DNA from: Lineus longissimus
Taxonomy: Eukaryota; Nemertea; Pilidiophora; Heteronemertea; Lineidae
DNA: 64,000 nucleotides
Assembly: GCF_910592395.1 (NCBI RefSeq)
Contig: NC_088319.1
Location: forward strand, 1,550,001 to 1,614,000
Direction: 5' to 3'
In this document: positions 9,087 through 20,800 of the stretch, in pieces
How positions within the stretch are numbered: the stretch's first letter is position 1
Layout: each line of letters begins with the position of its first letter
Notes under the pieces: model-generated
The model's database searches: none
Told to the model about the DNA's origin: nothing
The model's input: the letters and a program-made list of their open reading frames with translations, nothing else
Made by a program: the position numbers and the translations under genes

Positions 9087-11141
9087 TCAGTTCATATGCT
9101 TCTTCATGTGCCAATTCATCGAGTTACGCTGCGCAGCTCGATAATCACAGCGAGGGCACTTCAGGGGTTTTTCATTCAAGTGAACACGTTTGTGAACGCG
9201 CAAATTGTACGTGGAGAAAAACCGTTTCCCACAGTCAGCAAAATCACACTGGAAGTTTCGCTGTCTTTCATGTTTTTGTTTGATGTGTGTCTTCATACGC
9301 ATAACTGTCGGAAATTTGGCATTACAGCCCTCGATTGTACACGCATGCCTCTTGAAGGCCGGGTGAACGACCTTTTTATGCAAAGACAAACCGGAACGGC
9401 TAGACAAGACTTTACCGCAACCCGGGTAGTCACAGGTAAGCTGCATCGGATGACATCTGCGTTGATGAGTGGTCAGAGCCGATCGACTAGCCAACACAGC
9501 ATCACAATTCGGACACTGCCTCTTGGCAGTGGCGATGGGAACTTTATGTACGTCAACCATATGGTCGTGTAAACTCATCGGAGTAACGAGACCACGCCCA
9601 CATAAATCACACAGATATTTCTGAAAATGCTCTGGGTGTGTTTCTTTGCGGTGGTTCGACATCGCCACGAAACAATCAGTCAGATTCACCTTATCCGGGT
9701 CCAGGGAGAAGTCACAATATTGACAATGGTAAGAGCGCATGTGCAATCCGAGATGCTGTTTATACTTTCGTTTGGTTGGGAAATGTTTCGGGCAAATTTT
9801 ACAGGCAAAACTTGCGCCATCATAAGTACCCGAGCTGTTCGGCTTGGCAACAATTTTTGATCCAGTCTTCTTCAGGTCATCATCCAACGGCATATTGGTC
9901 TCCATGCTTTGCCCTCTCTCATGAATCAGGTCAGAGGCACCACTCATAAACTCTCCGTGCATAATTTTCATATGTGTCTGCATCCTTGTTAGCTTGCTGA
10001 CTCTGACAGTAAAATCGCAAAGACGACATTTCGTTACAGGTTCAATTTTGAGATGATGTTCCTTCCGATGTATTGCCATGGCAACCCGACTACTATTTAT
10101 AGTCTTCATCTCCGGGTCTATAGTAAAATCGCAATCTGTACACTTGGTAGGGACTTTGTCGTGCCATTTCATATGCACCGCATGCTTCGATTGAGTGTTA
10201 AAGGTTTTTAAACAAAGCGTACACGTTATTTCGTTCCTGATACTGGTGACAGCATCAAGACCTCCCTCCTTTTTAATTTGCATTTCTGAAGCACTACCAC
10301 TGGGCCTTTTGGGCATTTCAGAACTTTTCAGCACATCGCTTCCGTTCTGATCAAGTTGCTTCAGACCACCCAGTAACTCCACTGAAGAATCCATCCTATC
10401 TATTCCGTCCGTTTGCTTCCGACCTTGAGACGAAGCCTCACCCCCAGGAACAACATCTACCAAATCTGTTGCGCTACACGAACTTGTACCATCATCGAAA
10501 CCGGTGACATACCAATCTTTATCATCCTGATCATCAGGGTCTGACACCTCACCAAACTCAAACCCCACGGTTGATTTAGCACCCTTATACCTTGCTCTGC
10601 TTTTAGAAGATCTCTGTCTTTCACCAATTCCAAGAATATCTGTGCCAGGCACAGGAAAAGATCCCATCTGATAACCAAAGCTACCTTGATCAAGGTAACG
10701 ATTGTCATCAAAGTCTTTGAGATCGGTAAACCCATCTCCCATATTATGAATCGGATCTCCCTTTGCCTCAAGTTGTTCAGTTTTCATTTCCACATCCAAG
10801 TCAAACCTTCCTGTATGATTTGTACCGCTCAACATTGAATGATGCGACGAAACATTTTTGCCTGCAGAACCAATGGACCCAGTGCCAGTAACTCGTTCCC
10901 CCAAAACTGTGGTCTCCACAATCTGCGTACTAGACAAATCAGTCATGCCCGGAACCGCGTTGGCATCTGTCATTCCAGATTGAGCAGCCTCAGGCGACTC
11001 ATGAACAATGAAGTCCGATTTTGCCGAAATGAGATGTCTGCTATCTGCGATGTTTGTCCGACATCTAGAGTTTCCCGATTCTATAAACATAGAATATGAC
11101 TGAATGGACTCCGATGTGGATGCAACTTCTCTCGTAACCAT
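9087..11141 (-). CDS. C2H2 zinc-finger protein, cluster copy D (most divergent)
   Basis: 684 residues from the ATG at 11141 (MVTREVASTS). The 25 codons upstream are open but begin at a GTG and lie behind a CTCACAG acceptor (CAG at 11217-11219) followed by TGG, exactly as in copies A-C, so they are probably 5' UTR. The N-terminal ~340 residues are Ser/Asp-rich, with MKTE near residue 119 and IKKE near residue 310 (both fit the SUMO consensus). Fingers: CTLCLKTF; extended CTDCDF (20-residue spacing); a shorter CRLCDF finger; CKICPKHF; extended CQYCDF...HRKETHPEHF (20-residue spacing); YLCDLCGRGL; CPNCDAVL; a CDYPGC finger; a CTIEGC finger; GKRFFSTYNLRVHKRVH; and YRAAQRNSMNWHMKKH, stopping two residues after the last His. 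Putative DNA-binding regulator. Confidence 0.9.
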   Translation of the reverse strand: MVTREVASTSESIQSYSMFIESGNSRCRTNIADSRHLISAKSDFIVHESPEAAQSGMTDANAVPGMTDLSSTQIVETTVLGERVTGTGSIGSAGKNVSSHHSMLSGTNHTGRFDLDVEMKTEQLEAKGDPIHNMGDGFTDLKDFDDNRYLDQGSFGYQMGSFPVPGTDILGIGERQRSSKSRARYKGAKSTVGFEFGEVSDPDDQDDKDWYVTGFDDGTSSCSATDLVDVVPGGEASSQGRKQTDGIDRMDSSVELLGGLKQLDQNGSDVLKSSEMPKRPSGSASEMQIKKEGGLDAVTSIRNEITCTLCLKTFNTQSKHAVHMKWHDKVPTKCTDCDFTIDPEMKTINSSRVAMAIHRKEHHLKIEPVTKCRLCDFTVRVSKLTRMQTHMKIMHGEFMSGASDLIHERGQSMETNMPLDDDLKKTGSKIVAKPNSSGTYDGASFACKICPKHFPTKRKYKQHLGLHMRSYHCQYCDFSLDPDKVNLTDCFVAMSNHRKETHPEHFQKYLCDLCGRGLVTPMSLHDHMVDVHKVPIATAKRQCPNCDAVLASRSALTTHQRRCHPMQLTCDYPGCGKVLSSRSGLSLHKKVVHPAFKRHACTIEGCNAKFPTVMRMKTHIKQKHERQRNFQCDFADCGKRFFSTYNLRVHKRVHLNEKPLKCPRCDYRAAQRNSMNWHMKKHMN

Positions 11142-11216
11142 GGTAACGGTGTCATCAGTCGGGTTGTTTGTTTTGACCGGTTTGTTTTGACTGTAACGAG
11201 AAGGAGGAGGTTCCAC

Positions 11217-13908
11217 TGTGAGTCTCAGGAATGTGATGTGCCAGTGATCAGAGCAAAATCAACAGTGAAATATTCCATTTTGAAAATGTTGTCCTTGGAA
11301 GCCTTCACATGCATAATATGGCATGCATCTAAAATGCTTATTTTTGGTCCGATTTCAGAAAATTCACAGTTCTACATAGAGCTGACTGTGGTATGGTTCT
11401 TTCCATTTCTGTTGTCATATTTTAACCCCTTTCCAGCAGGAGGAAAATGGAAATCCTGTAAAAATCTGAAATGAAACATCCCAGGAGTCTTCAAGTGCAA
11501 GGAGATTATGTCGAAAAGAAGTTATGTGGACTAGTAGTGAGACTGATGACTAGTCTGAAATTGGTCTTCCTCCCGATGTTGATCAGGGTATCTGAAAATA
11601 ATCTTCCATAAGATTCAAAGATTTGTTTTACTCCTGAGTCTAAACAGAACAGACTTTCCGCTGATATGGATATGCTTGCATTTACTGCCGATCAGCTTTG
11701 AAAGAACCCAAACTCAAGTAACACAGCAACTCTGGAAAAATCCCGCGAGTGAGTGATGCGTTTTATACCGGTAGACCACGTTCGTCCGAAACTGTCGAAT
11801 TCTCAGAATGCTAGGGTCAAGATTATTGGTCCATCTTTTCTAGATTCACCAAGGAACTTCGTTACAACATTCGTTCATGTATAAAGGAGTCAGAGTATCA
11901 TGTCTTCCAATGCAGTCAGAACCCACAAGGTGAGAATGATAAGATATCAGTCCTAAATGTAGAATCGAACCACCACTACTGTAAATTCCAAAATATTTGC
12001 GTGAATTTTATTTTTTTCATTTTCGTGTTTACAGATAATCCCGAAAATAAATGTGTGCGAAATCTAATTCAACACTACTAATTGAGATTACTGTGACAGG
12101 TTGTCAAAACGCTTCCGGTAATTTAAAAGTTATATTTCACAAAATCGAAATAAAATGGCTGCAAATATTTCCGGCTTTACAGTACATTGCCATGGTTACT
12201 CGGCAACAAACAGCAAGGTTAGTAAGTCAGAAGTAGAGCCAGGGCAACAAGGAAGATGAGGTACACAATTCTTTAATCAAGATTACAACCCGAACCCTCC
12301 CATAATTACCAAGAGGTCACCTTCTGCCCACTGGCTTTCCACTCAAGAAGTTCCGAAGAAAACTTTTTATTTTTCTTCGAGGTAGTTTTCAATACACACC
12401 CTTTGCAATTTGCGGGTGCTGGCACTTTTAAAACAGCAGAGTGCTCCCCCAAGTCCCAGGTCAGCACTTTCTGACCGAGGAATTTTATACTCGAATACGG
12501 AAAAATTGAACAAGACAGTGGCTAGACACAATGACCAGGATCCTGAGAACATCAAATCAAGTTTCTCCATCCTTGTTATAATGGGAGTTATTGTAAACCT
12601 GAAGTCTTCAAGTCATAGTTGAACACTAAAGACTGTTTTTTCATCATCGTTATGGCAGTAAGTTAGTACTTTCAACAAAAAGACGCTTGTTATTGTGTGA
12701 CTGAAATTTGAAGGAGTCGAAAATGTTTAAACCCGTACTACAGTACACATGGTACATGGCCTGCAGTATTTGTTAAGAACAAGAGACCTTCAGAATTCAA
12801 CCACACAGCAAATTTTAAGTGTCATTCATGAGTATGTGAAGAGGGTACATGTACATGCATTGCCAACAAGAGGAGACAATTTGCCTGATCTGATGGTAAA
12901 AGTTTTTGGACAAACACCAAGGTGTTAGGAAAAGACACGTATCGCAGTCAAGAAGCATCCCAACCCTATCCAATTCGGCCAATATTGGATAGATGTGCGC
13001 AGACAAACCCAAGCTCATATTCATGAAAACAGATCTGAATCCATTTGATGTGTTTTTTTAATAATTCAGTTTTTTCCCTGTTTCACATGTGGTATCTTCA
13101 CATACTCCATGAACTCCTACAAGACACACCTGCCAAAGTTTTCTCATGCCAACACATTTTTATCAACAATCACAGCTCCCGTCTTCCAAGGGAAATCATG
13201 CTCATCCCTGACACTATCTCATGGTCTGTTTTCTGGCTGTCCCTGCAGCTGACTTTTTAAAACCAACACCTGCCATTTTTATCACGAAATATATAACTAT
13301 CAAGATATAATTGAAATTGTAGCGGAAGTGAACTGTCCCCCCCACCCCTGTCAAAAGATGCAGAAGGTCGCATAACCTTTCTGAGCAAGAGAAAATTTGG
13401 GGGGTCATCATTGAGCTATGGACACATCATTAATCAAAGGTTATCCACAATGCACAAGATTGTTCCTTGATGACTAGGACTGACAATACTGAAATACTTG
13501 AATTGAACCTTTTCACTTTGATTGCATACTTGACTGAGCTAAGTATTTCATTTTTAGCTATGACTTTTGCCTTATGTCCGTGCCAGTTTTCTGCTTCATT
13601 GGTTGTATAGCTTATTGCACAGTTTCTTGCACAGTTTCTTGCACAGTTCAACATACAATCTGAATGTAGATAAATAGAGGCCTGGTGTCCCTCAACTTCG
13701 GTTCACGATGCCATCCATGAAATTCAGCCAAGTACCAGCAACAGTTTTGCTCTCAAGTACATCATTTTGTCAATCGAGGATCGAGGAACCAAAACGACAC
13801 TAAAGATATTCCCCACAATTAATGGTACACCCATGCCTTGTAAACGGTGGCTAATTCGTGAAGTCTCTGTCATCGTTTTAGACTCTGGGGTGCTAACAAT
13901 GGCTTATT
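11217..13908. other. Gene-free stretch upstream of the zinc-finger cluster
   Basis: No open frame here has domain content or splice-site support. The first part should hold the promoter and 5' non-coding exon of copy D. ATTGCCATGGTTACTCGGCAAC-like bases at 12185-12206 resemble RFX half-sites but are isolated. Confidence 0.4.
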
Positions 13909-14078
13909 CTCACCAATTACACTGTTTACAGTAAAACTCACCAATTACACTGTTTACAGTAAAACTCATCAATTACACTGTTTACAGTAAAACTCACCAA
14001 TTACACTGTTTACAGTAAAACTCACCAATTACACCGTTTACAGTAAAACTCACCAATTACACTGTTTACAGTAAAACT
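13909..14078. repeat. 28-bp minisatellite, about six copies
   Basis: Tandem units of CACCAATTACAC + TGTTTACAGTAAAACT (28 bases), nearly identical, with single changes such as CATCAATT in one copy and CACCGTTT in another. It lies just downstream of the unknown minus-strand gene. The low divergence suggests recent expansion. Confidence 0.9.
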
Positions 14079-14383
14079 CGCTCCAAGTTTATTTGTTTCT
14101 CAGTTGAATTGAAGATATTGCCAAAAATAAAACCTGACCTTTGTCATGTTTGTTGCAACGGCCAAAATAAATGACTTTCTTCTCTCTACTGGTTCTTCGT
14201 AAATAGTATCTCACATTCGTTTCAACATACTGGTCAAGGAAATACAGAATCCCACTCAAGTAAGAGTCGGTTGAAAAACGAACATAAGTCAGGAAATCCG
14301 CCAATAGTTTGCACTTGAGAGCCAAAAACGACATGGACATCGACTATACGAACAGCCTATTTTAGAATATGATGAAATCTCAC

Positions 14384-16488
14384 TCACCCTGGTAAAGGTA
14401 TACTGTGCCAGTGACTGTAGATAAGCAGCAGGTGGAGCAAGAAGGAAGTAATCGACATGTTGGAATGGGCGTTTAGGTCCTCGAACCACTTTTTCGATTC
14501 CCAGGAAGTGGGTATGTTAAGCTCAGGGATTGAAGCTGTGAATTCGGACTTGTCTGTAAGAAACAAAGCATAAGATATATGGCACGGCTTAACCCGCCAG
14601 CCATGAGGGAATTCCTTTATGGCCCAGTGGTTGGCGCGTTAGCCCCAGGGTGGAAGTTAAGCAACGTTGAGCATGGTCAACCTTTGGATCGGTGACCGGC
14701 GTGTACAATACATCTGGCAGACCTTCCCACGCGATGCGAGCTCTGGATTTGTAGTTCGGTACTGAGACACATGAAGCGCTAAGTAGGATCGAGGACGATC
14801 CATCTCTGTCCGAAGGGGCGAATGTTGTATAGTGCCCCCAGGTATATGGCACGGCTTAACCTACCGGTCATGAGGGAATTCCTTCATGGCCCAGTGGTTG
14901 GCGCGTTGGCCCCAGAGTGGAAGTTAAGCAACATTGAGCGCGGTCAACCTTTGGATCGGTGGCCGGCGCGTACAATAAAATGATGGTGATGATGTTGTCT
15001 GTCCCCCCAGGTATTCCAAGAATATGGCATCATAACAAAACCTCTTGGTGGTAAACTCTCAATGAGAACTTTCTGAGTGTTAAATAGGCCTCATAGTGTT
15101 AGATAGGCCTCATACCGGGGCGTTTGACATAATTTTCTAAAACCAAAATATGTCCTCATTCAGGGTTGATACATACCTTGTGCCAGATTAGAAGCTGTCA
15201 GCGTCGCCGATGATGTTCGGCAGGTTGAACACCACTGGTTATGAGAGTTCAGCAGATGAGCAATGAACCGCTTCTGATCCATGATCCCACTGAGAACCTG
15301 CTGGCGGTCATACTCTGCGGTGCACCACCCAAGATCAAGTTTACGCGCTGAATAATCACTGTCATTGTTCTTTGCCTCTTTAGGTGGCGCTAATGTCTGT
15401 TTAAATGCTTTAATGCTGGTTTGGGTTACTCCAGGAGCACCAGGATTGTCATTATCACTTTTTTCTTCGTCGCCAGATTGTGCCATATCGGTGTCCAACT
15501 CTGTGGGGCTGTTTAAATCCTGAGGTTCAACTTCAGTCCTGCTGAAATAAAATATATGGAAGACGATAAGAGAATCCACCGCTATCCTGATTAGGGCTCC
15601 TACTGGCGGTGGTCTGTTGTGGGGACACAGAGTGGCTAACTTAAGGGGTTAGCCTTTGATTCTTCAGGTGAGATATCGAGCAGAGGCTTACCCCATAACA
15701 CAGTTTGGCCACTATGCCGTCTTCAAGTAATAATAATTTTTTTAACATTCTATTTTTATTGAGTTAAACAGACTCCCAGTACCACCAATGAAATTGGCAT
15801 TCACTTTGTTTTGAAAGAGTTCATCTAAATGCTTAGGATTTCAAGTACATTGCCAGAAGGGTAGTACCGATTATGGACAACCAATTAAGGGAAGAGCAGT
15901 GTTGTGACACCTGTTTTGCATACCTTGACTCAACATCAACATCAGCAGATGTGGGCCCTCCTTCCTTCTGGTCCAACATGTTCATTTTTTGGAGGGATTC
16001 CCCAACTCGCAGCAGATACTGCGCGTATTCATCGTCATACTGGAAGCCGAGACTGTCTCGTTGCAGCCGCCATTTTGAGAAGGTTTCGTCCGTGACCCTC
16101 ACTCTCTTCTCCGCCTTCAGAAGGCATTTTCGCGGCATCGCCAGGCCGCCAGAATACCACTTTACTGCAACAGATTTACAAATTAACTTTTTAGGGCTGG
16201 AATTTAGCTGCGATGAAATATTGCGATATCGCAAAATTTTCATTTGGAAGAATGCTAATAGGCTATGGCTATGGGTGAACTGCAATGATATGATGTCGCG
16301 TCAGTAATTTGAGTAAAGACAGTCCAACACGAACACTGCTGGCGCGCAGTGCCAGTGTTCAAGCCCAAGGCATGCATACCCAGGCCCACGGCCACCCACG
16401 GTAGAGCCACGTGCGCCGCGCCCACACTGGCCACAGCCACACACGACATTCGACAACAACAATTGAACAAATCATGGACAACAGTCAT
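14384..16488 (-). CDS. Unrecognised four-exon protein, about 294 residues
   Basis: Four exons join in one frame: 16488-16380, 16164-15924, 15541-15177 and 14553-14384. Donors are GTATGC, GTATGC and GTATGT; acceptors are TCTGTTGCAG, TTTATTTCAG and TTTCTTACAG. The start is the first ATG of exon 1 (294 residues) or the in-frame ATG at 16449 (281). The N terminus is hydrophobic and Cys/Ala/Val-rich (VAVASVGAAHVALPWVAVGL) and could be a signal, an anchor or a mitochondrial presequence. A basic patch (PRKCLLKAEKRVRV), a charged helical stretch (WRLQRDSLGFQYDDEY) and an acidic Ser/Asp-rich middle follow. The final 20 residues are hydrophobic. I do not recognise a family. The stop overlaps a good donor (AGG|GTGAGTGAG), so the true 3' end may lie in a further exon. 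Confidence 0.6.
14579..14842 (+). mobile_element. 5S rRNA-derived SINE, copy 1
   Basis: Contains GAAGTTAAGCAACGTTGAGC followed by GGTCAACCTTTGGATCGG and TGACCGGCGTG, which matches the internal promoter half of 5S rRNA (GAAGTTAAGCA ... TTGGATGGGTGACC). It begins TATGGCACGGCTTAACC and has a head region CCCAGTGGTTGGCGCGTT. 5S-derived SINEs (SINE3 class) are known in other animals; this copy looks like a member with its own tail. Non-coding. Confidence 0.7.
14846..15012 (+). mobile_element. 5S rRNA-derived SINE, copy 2
   Basis: Repeats the head and 5S-like body of copy 1 (GGCACGGCTTAACC, CCCAGTGGTTGGCGCGTT, GAAGTTAAGCAACATTGAGC, TTGGATCGGTGGCCGGCG) directly after it. It then diverges through a short ATGATGGTGATGATG tract to a CCCCCCAGGTAT end that recalls the junction after copy 1. 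A tandem or nested insertion. Confidence 0.7.
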
Positions 16489-17820
16489 TGAGTCAAACAG
16501 TTTGCAAAACTAAGATGAGAGTATCGCCTGTCATTTGACAGCGCTATTTGACGACACATAAGTAAACACAGTGTTTTCGTTATGATTGAACTGACGAATC
16601 AAAAGGAGTACTGTAAGAGTTCCACCGACGACGACAGGGGGCGCACTGTCAAAAAAATTACAGGATCTGGAAATTCTCTTGCAAAAAAGGGCATCAACTA
16701 TACATTGAACATGGAATCGTCCTTTAAATTGTGTTTATGTTAACCTTGAATATCTGTTCTAAATAAAGCATTAATTACTTTTTTGTATTTATCAATGATT
16801 TCGCAGCATTTTAGCAGTTTTTGGGAGGAAAATTATCAACAAAGAAAAAGTGCCGGATTTTGGTTCATTGGAAAACCGAGTGAGGGCGCATCGCGATGTA
16901 AAAAATCCATTTTTTTCGTCTATTTGGCAATATTTTCTTGACGAAACCGATGTAAAAACTGAAAAAATGCATCAGAAAAAATATTTTTTCATTGGTTAGT
17001 TCTCAAAAGTTGAGAAAATAAAACAAGCACCTGCTTATCTTTAGAATTTCTCAATAATCCAATTAAAGGGATTAAACCTAGAAAGTAGGCGCAAATTGAT
17101 CTACGTAAATGTACGCAGCAATATACGACAATGTCCACATGGTTGCGAGGCCACAGTTGACCTCATTCTGTCACTTGGCAACACTACATACATTGTAGTG
17201 CTCTAGTGTTTAGCTTTGACGTTTACAAGAAAAGGCACATCTTTCATCCATTTATTCTAAAGACAGGTAAAGTATTCGATATATCTACTTTTGTGTCTTT
17301 TGTTCAATGTTTGAATGATGACTTTATGAGGAAGTAGAATAGCAATCATAACTGACATAAGTTTGTGAATCATTCATAATCATGAATGGTATGGTGATTA
17401 TTTCAATATGAATATGTGAGTTCTATTTCTATTGCAGGGTAAGATTTATAAGAATACACCACATAATTTTGCCATAGCTTTAATTTGAGGAAATACTCTG
17501 CAGTCATTTCCGGCTTCTGCATGAGTGGGTTAACATGGGTGGGTTAGTTGTTGTCAACAATAGTATGAGATGACTAGCAGGGTGTACCGATGATGGCGAT
17601 GTCAAATGTCCCATGCCATTCCTGTAAGACTGCATGGTCTTGTACCAAAAGCCCTTATAGCTCCTTATTTATTCGCAAAAAGTAGTTGACTGAAATTCAC
17701 CGGAGATTTTGAGGAATTGGTCATAAAATAGACGCTCGACCTTGACTTGAGTGTGGCCAATTCTGAATCTTGAAAGGATGTTATAATGACGGTTCGTTCT
17801 TCAGCTAAATCCATCCCATC
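16489..17820. other. Intergenic between two divergent promoters
   Basis: Separates the unknown minus-strand gene from the plus-strand ODAD1-like gene, so both promoters should be here. No further gene seen; much is AT-rich. Confidence 0.45.
17170..17182 (+). promoter_or_regulatory. Candidate RFX X-box of the ciliary gene
   Basis: GTCACTTGGCAAC fits the paired half-site layout of RFX X-boxes (GTNNCY, short spacer, RGNAAC). It lies about 640 bases upstream of the ODAD1-like start codon, where RFX control of a motile-cilium gene would be expected. One imperfect match in an intergenic region may be chance. Confidence 0.3.
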
Positions 17821-20800
17821 ATGCCGCGTATTCGATCAGCCGGTGCCCGCTCGGACATGAGTGATGCTGACGCGGAAGGGATCACGGAGCGTGAACAGGA
17901 GTTGGAGAAGTTGAAGAGGCAGCATCGTATTATGCAATGTCAACGAGAAGACTATACAGAGGAATCACAGAATTTAATCAGGAGACAGAAGTATGTGATT
18001 GGTGGTCTTTTAAATCAGACAGTTCAGCTTTAACTGTGGGTTGAATCAGACAATTCAGCTTTAAATGGCTGATTGAATTAGCAGTTCGACTATGGCTGAT
18101 TGAATTCGACAGTTCAGCTTTAAATTGTGGATTGAATGAGACAGTTCAGCTTTAAATTATAAACCAAATCAGACAGTTCAGCTTTAAATTATAAACCTAG
18201 GACTACGTGCTTTTATTGATACTTGAATCTGACAGTACAATTCTGATTTGTTTATTGGATAATGGACTGTCAACTTTTATGGATCCACTCATCAATCATC
18301 TCAAACTAATTCTTTTAAAAACCTTTTTCCAGGAACGAAATTGAACAGCTAGAAGATGACAAACGAGATCTGTTGGTCGATATGCGTCTCGCAGAAAGTC
18401 GCTGTAATGAAAATAAGGACAACAAGAACTGTGACGAACTCAGCAATCTGGCTGATGAGAAAGGTATAGGCCTACATGCATGATTTTGATCCTCGTATCT
18501 TTAGAGGAGTCGATGTCTATGAGGACCCTGGTGAATCAGTTCCCCAGATTGCCGTGAGGCGCGCCGTGTGGTTGAGTTAATCGCTTGGCGGTCCAACTGG
18601 CCGAGTTTGATTCTCCACACAGCAGAGAAAAATGCAACAAACTTGTAAAGCTTTATGGGGCCTTACGTACTTAATATTGCTGACTGAGCTATGAATGATA
18701 CAGATATTCAGTAATCTGGACCCTCTGTATTAAGGACAGCATTTGTCAGTTCCCAAGGGTGTCGAAAGCAAGGGTTCTACTATTAAAAGCTTGGCGAAAG
18801 ATTTTTACTAACGTACGCCATTGTTCCTTTTTCCAGACTTCATGGAGCAAGAAGTCGAGGACGAACGCAACCTACACATGGAGCTGGACAGTGAGTTAAG
18901 AGCCTGGGAGAAGAAGATTCGAGAACAACATAAGAAGATGGGTGGCGTCCACATGAGTGGGGCACATACGGTCCAGACACAGAAGAAGGCCAGAACGCTG
19001 GAGAATAGGCTCGATCAGGTAAGAAGAGAAGCAAATTGTCTAAAAGATCTATATTTACCGGTACTAACTTACTTTTTACTTGTTTCTGAAATTCCTCCTA
19101 TATGATACCAGGAAGACACAACCAATCACACTGTGCAAATAATATTGTGTTGGCAATAAGCTGTTATCAGTAAGAACCATGATGTCCACCTGAGCACAGT
19201 GTCCAGACATAGAAGGATAGAACGTTGGAGAATAGACTCAATCGGGTAAACATACAGTAATCATATTCCATCTATTCTATCTGTGGCTTGGTGTCTTTGT
19301 CAAGGACACAAAGATGAAACAGTGATGATCCTTCCAAGAGGCAAACCCACTGCCTCCTCATTATCAATTTGCAATTGACATTTTCCTCTAACTTTTCCCA
19401 GGCCCTGAAGAAATTCAACAGCGCCCTCACGATCAATTCCGACCTCCGCGATGAAATCGACAGTCTTCGCAATGAGAGGAAACGATTTGAGAACATTTAC
19501 AAGAGGCTGGATAAGGAACTGCAACAACTCCGCCGCGACATTGGGGAAGTGATTGACACGTCAACACAATCCTATGATGCAAGGTAATTTGACATCTTCA
19601 ATCAGAAAAATCAAATTTTTTAGTTAGAATTTGAAACAATTCAGCTGATATTGTCCTTCTATTTACCTGAGCCACTAAAAAACACGATGCACAAGAACGA
19701 CGTAGGCCTTTAACTTTATATTTATGATTCCAGGGATGAAGCACAGGCCAAGATGATCCTCCTGAAGGAGAAGGCAGACAAAGATCTTCAGCAGCATAAC
19801 GCTGAGATGAAGGAGCTGATCAGGATTATTGAACACGATCGCAAGCTCAAGGAGTTCATGGGCATTAAGGGTCAGGAGAGGCAGGAGGATCCTCAGCTGG
19901 TCGCATGGAGGCAGAAAATGGGTAAGGAGCGTGTGTGGGTGACTTTACTGGGCTGGTTTTCTTATTCAAAAGGGATGTCGTTACCCCTTGAGAGGGCCCT
20001 GGAGCTTTCAGGCACTGCAACTTCGGAGAGGTTTAAGATGATCTCATCATTTCGCAACTTGCAGGGGAGGGGTAAAGTGATCTGTTGGTGGGTAAAAGGA
20101 ACGCTTTTAATGAAATCTCACCCTTTTTGAATAGAAATGCAACCAAAAATAATGATACAGATGATATTTCAAGTGTTTCTTTCAATTGAGAGGTTGGTTC
20201 TTGGGAAATGCAATGCAAAATACTTTGGGCGTGAATTCACCCTCATGAAATATTTTAGAGAATGGTGAAAAATGTCAAAAGTTGTAAGATGCGGACACCA
20301 CTGGGATATCTATGAGAGTGTGGTCTGTCGTTCTGCCTATCATTGATGGTCTTGTTTCTCTCCGCAGCATACGAAGCCAAAAAGAAGAGAGAGAATGAAG
20401 AAGATTCCGTCGAAACGTACGAGGCTGCATTTAACAAGATTCAAGAACTCATGGAGGAAGAAGACCTCAACGCTCTCGTCAAAAAGTTCATTGAAACGGA
20501 AGATCAGAATTTCGCGTTGTTTAATTATGTTAATGAGCAGAATAATCAGATTGACATGTTACAGGATCACATTGCTGAGGTAGGTTGCTTGTAACCTTGG
20601 GCATGTCACTTTGCTCGTGATTTTTCATACCAAACTGGAATAGCAGGGTTAACTGTAGACAATCTCCAGCAAATTTCAATCCAGTGAACTTATAGTTATC
20701 ACTTCTGTAAAGGCTTCAATGAATGGGCGATGCTTGGGACACTGCAGTCCACTTTGGTGACAGTGATGACGGCACCGTCAGTCCTCTGGCCCTTCACCAT

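Noticed and set aside
13909-14078. CRISPR-like regular repeat
   Set aside because: Direct tandem copies with no unique spacers, in an animal genome; a minisatellite.
14636-14720. True 5S rRNA gene
   Set aside because: Only the 3' half resembles 5S rRNA and the 5' part is unrelated; three dispersed copies indicate a SINE.
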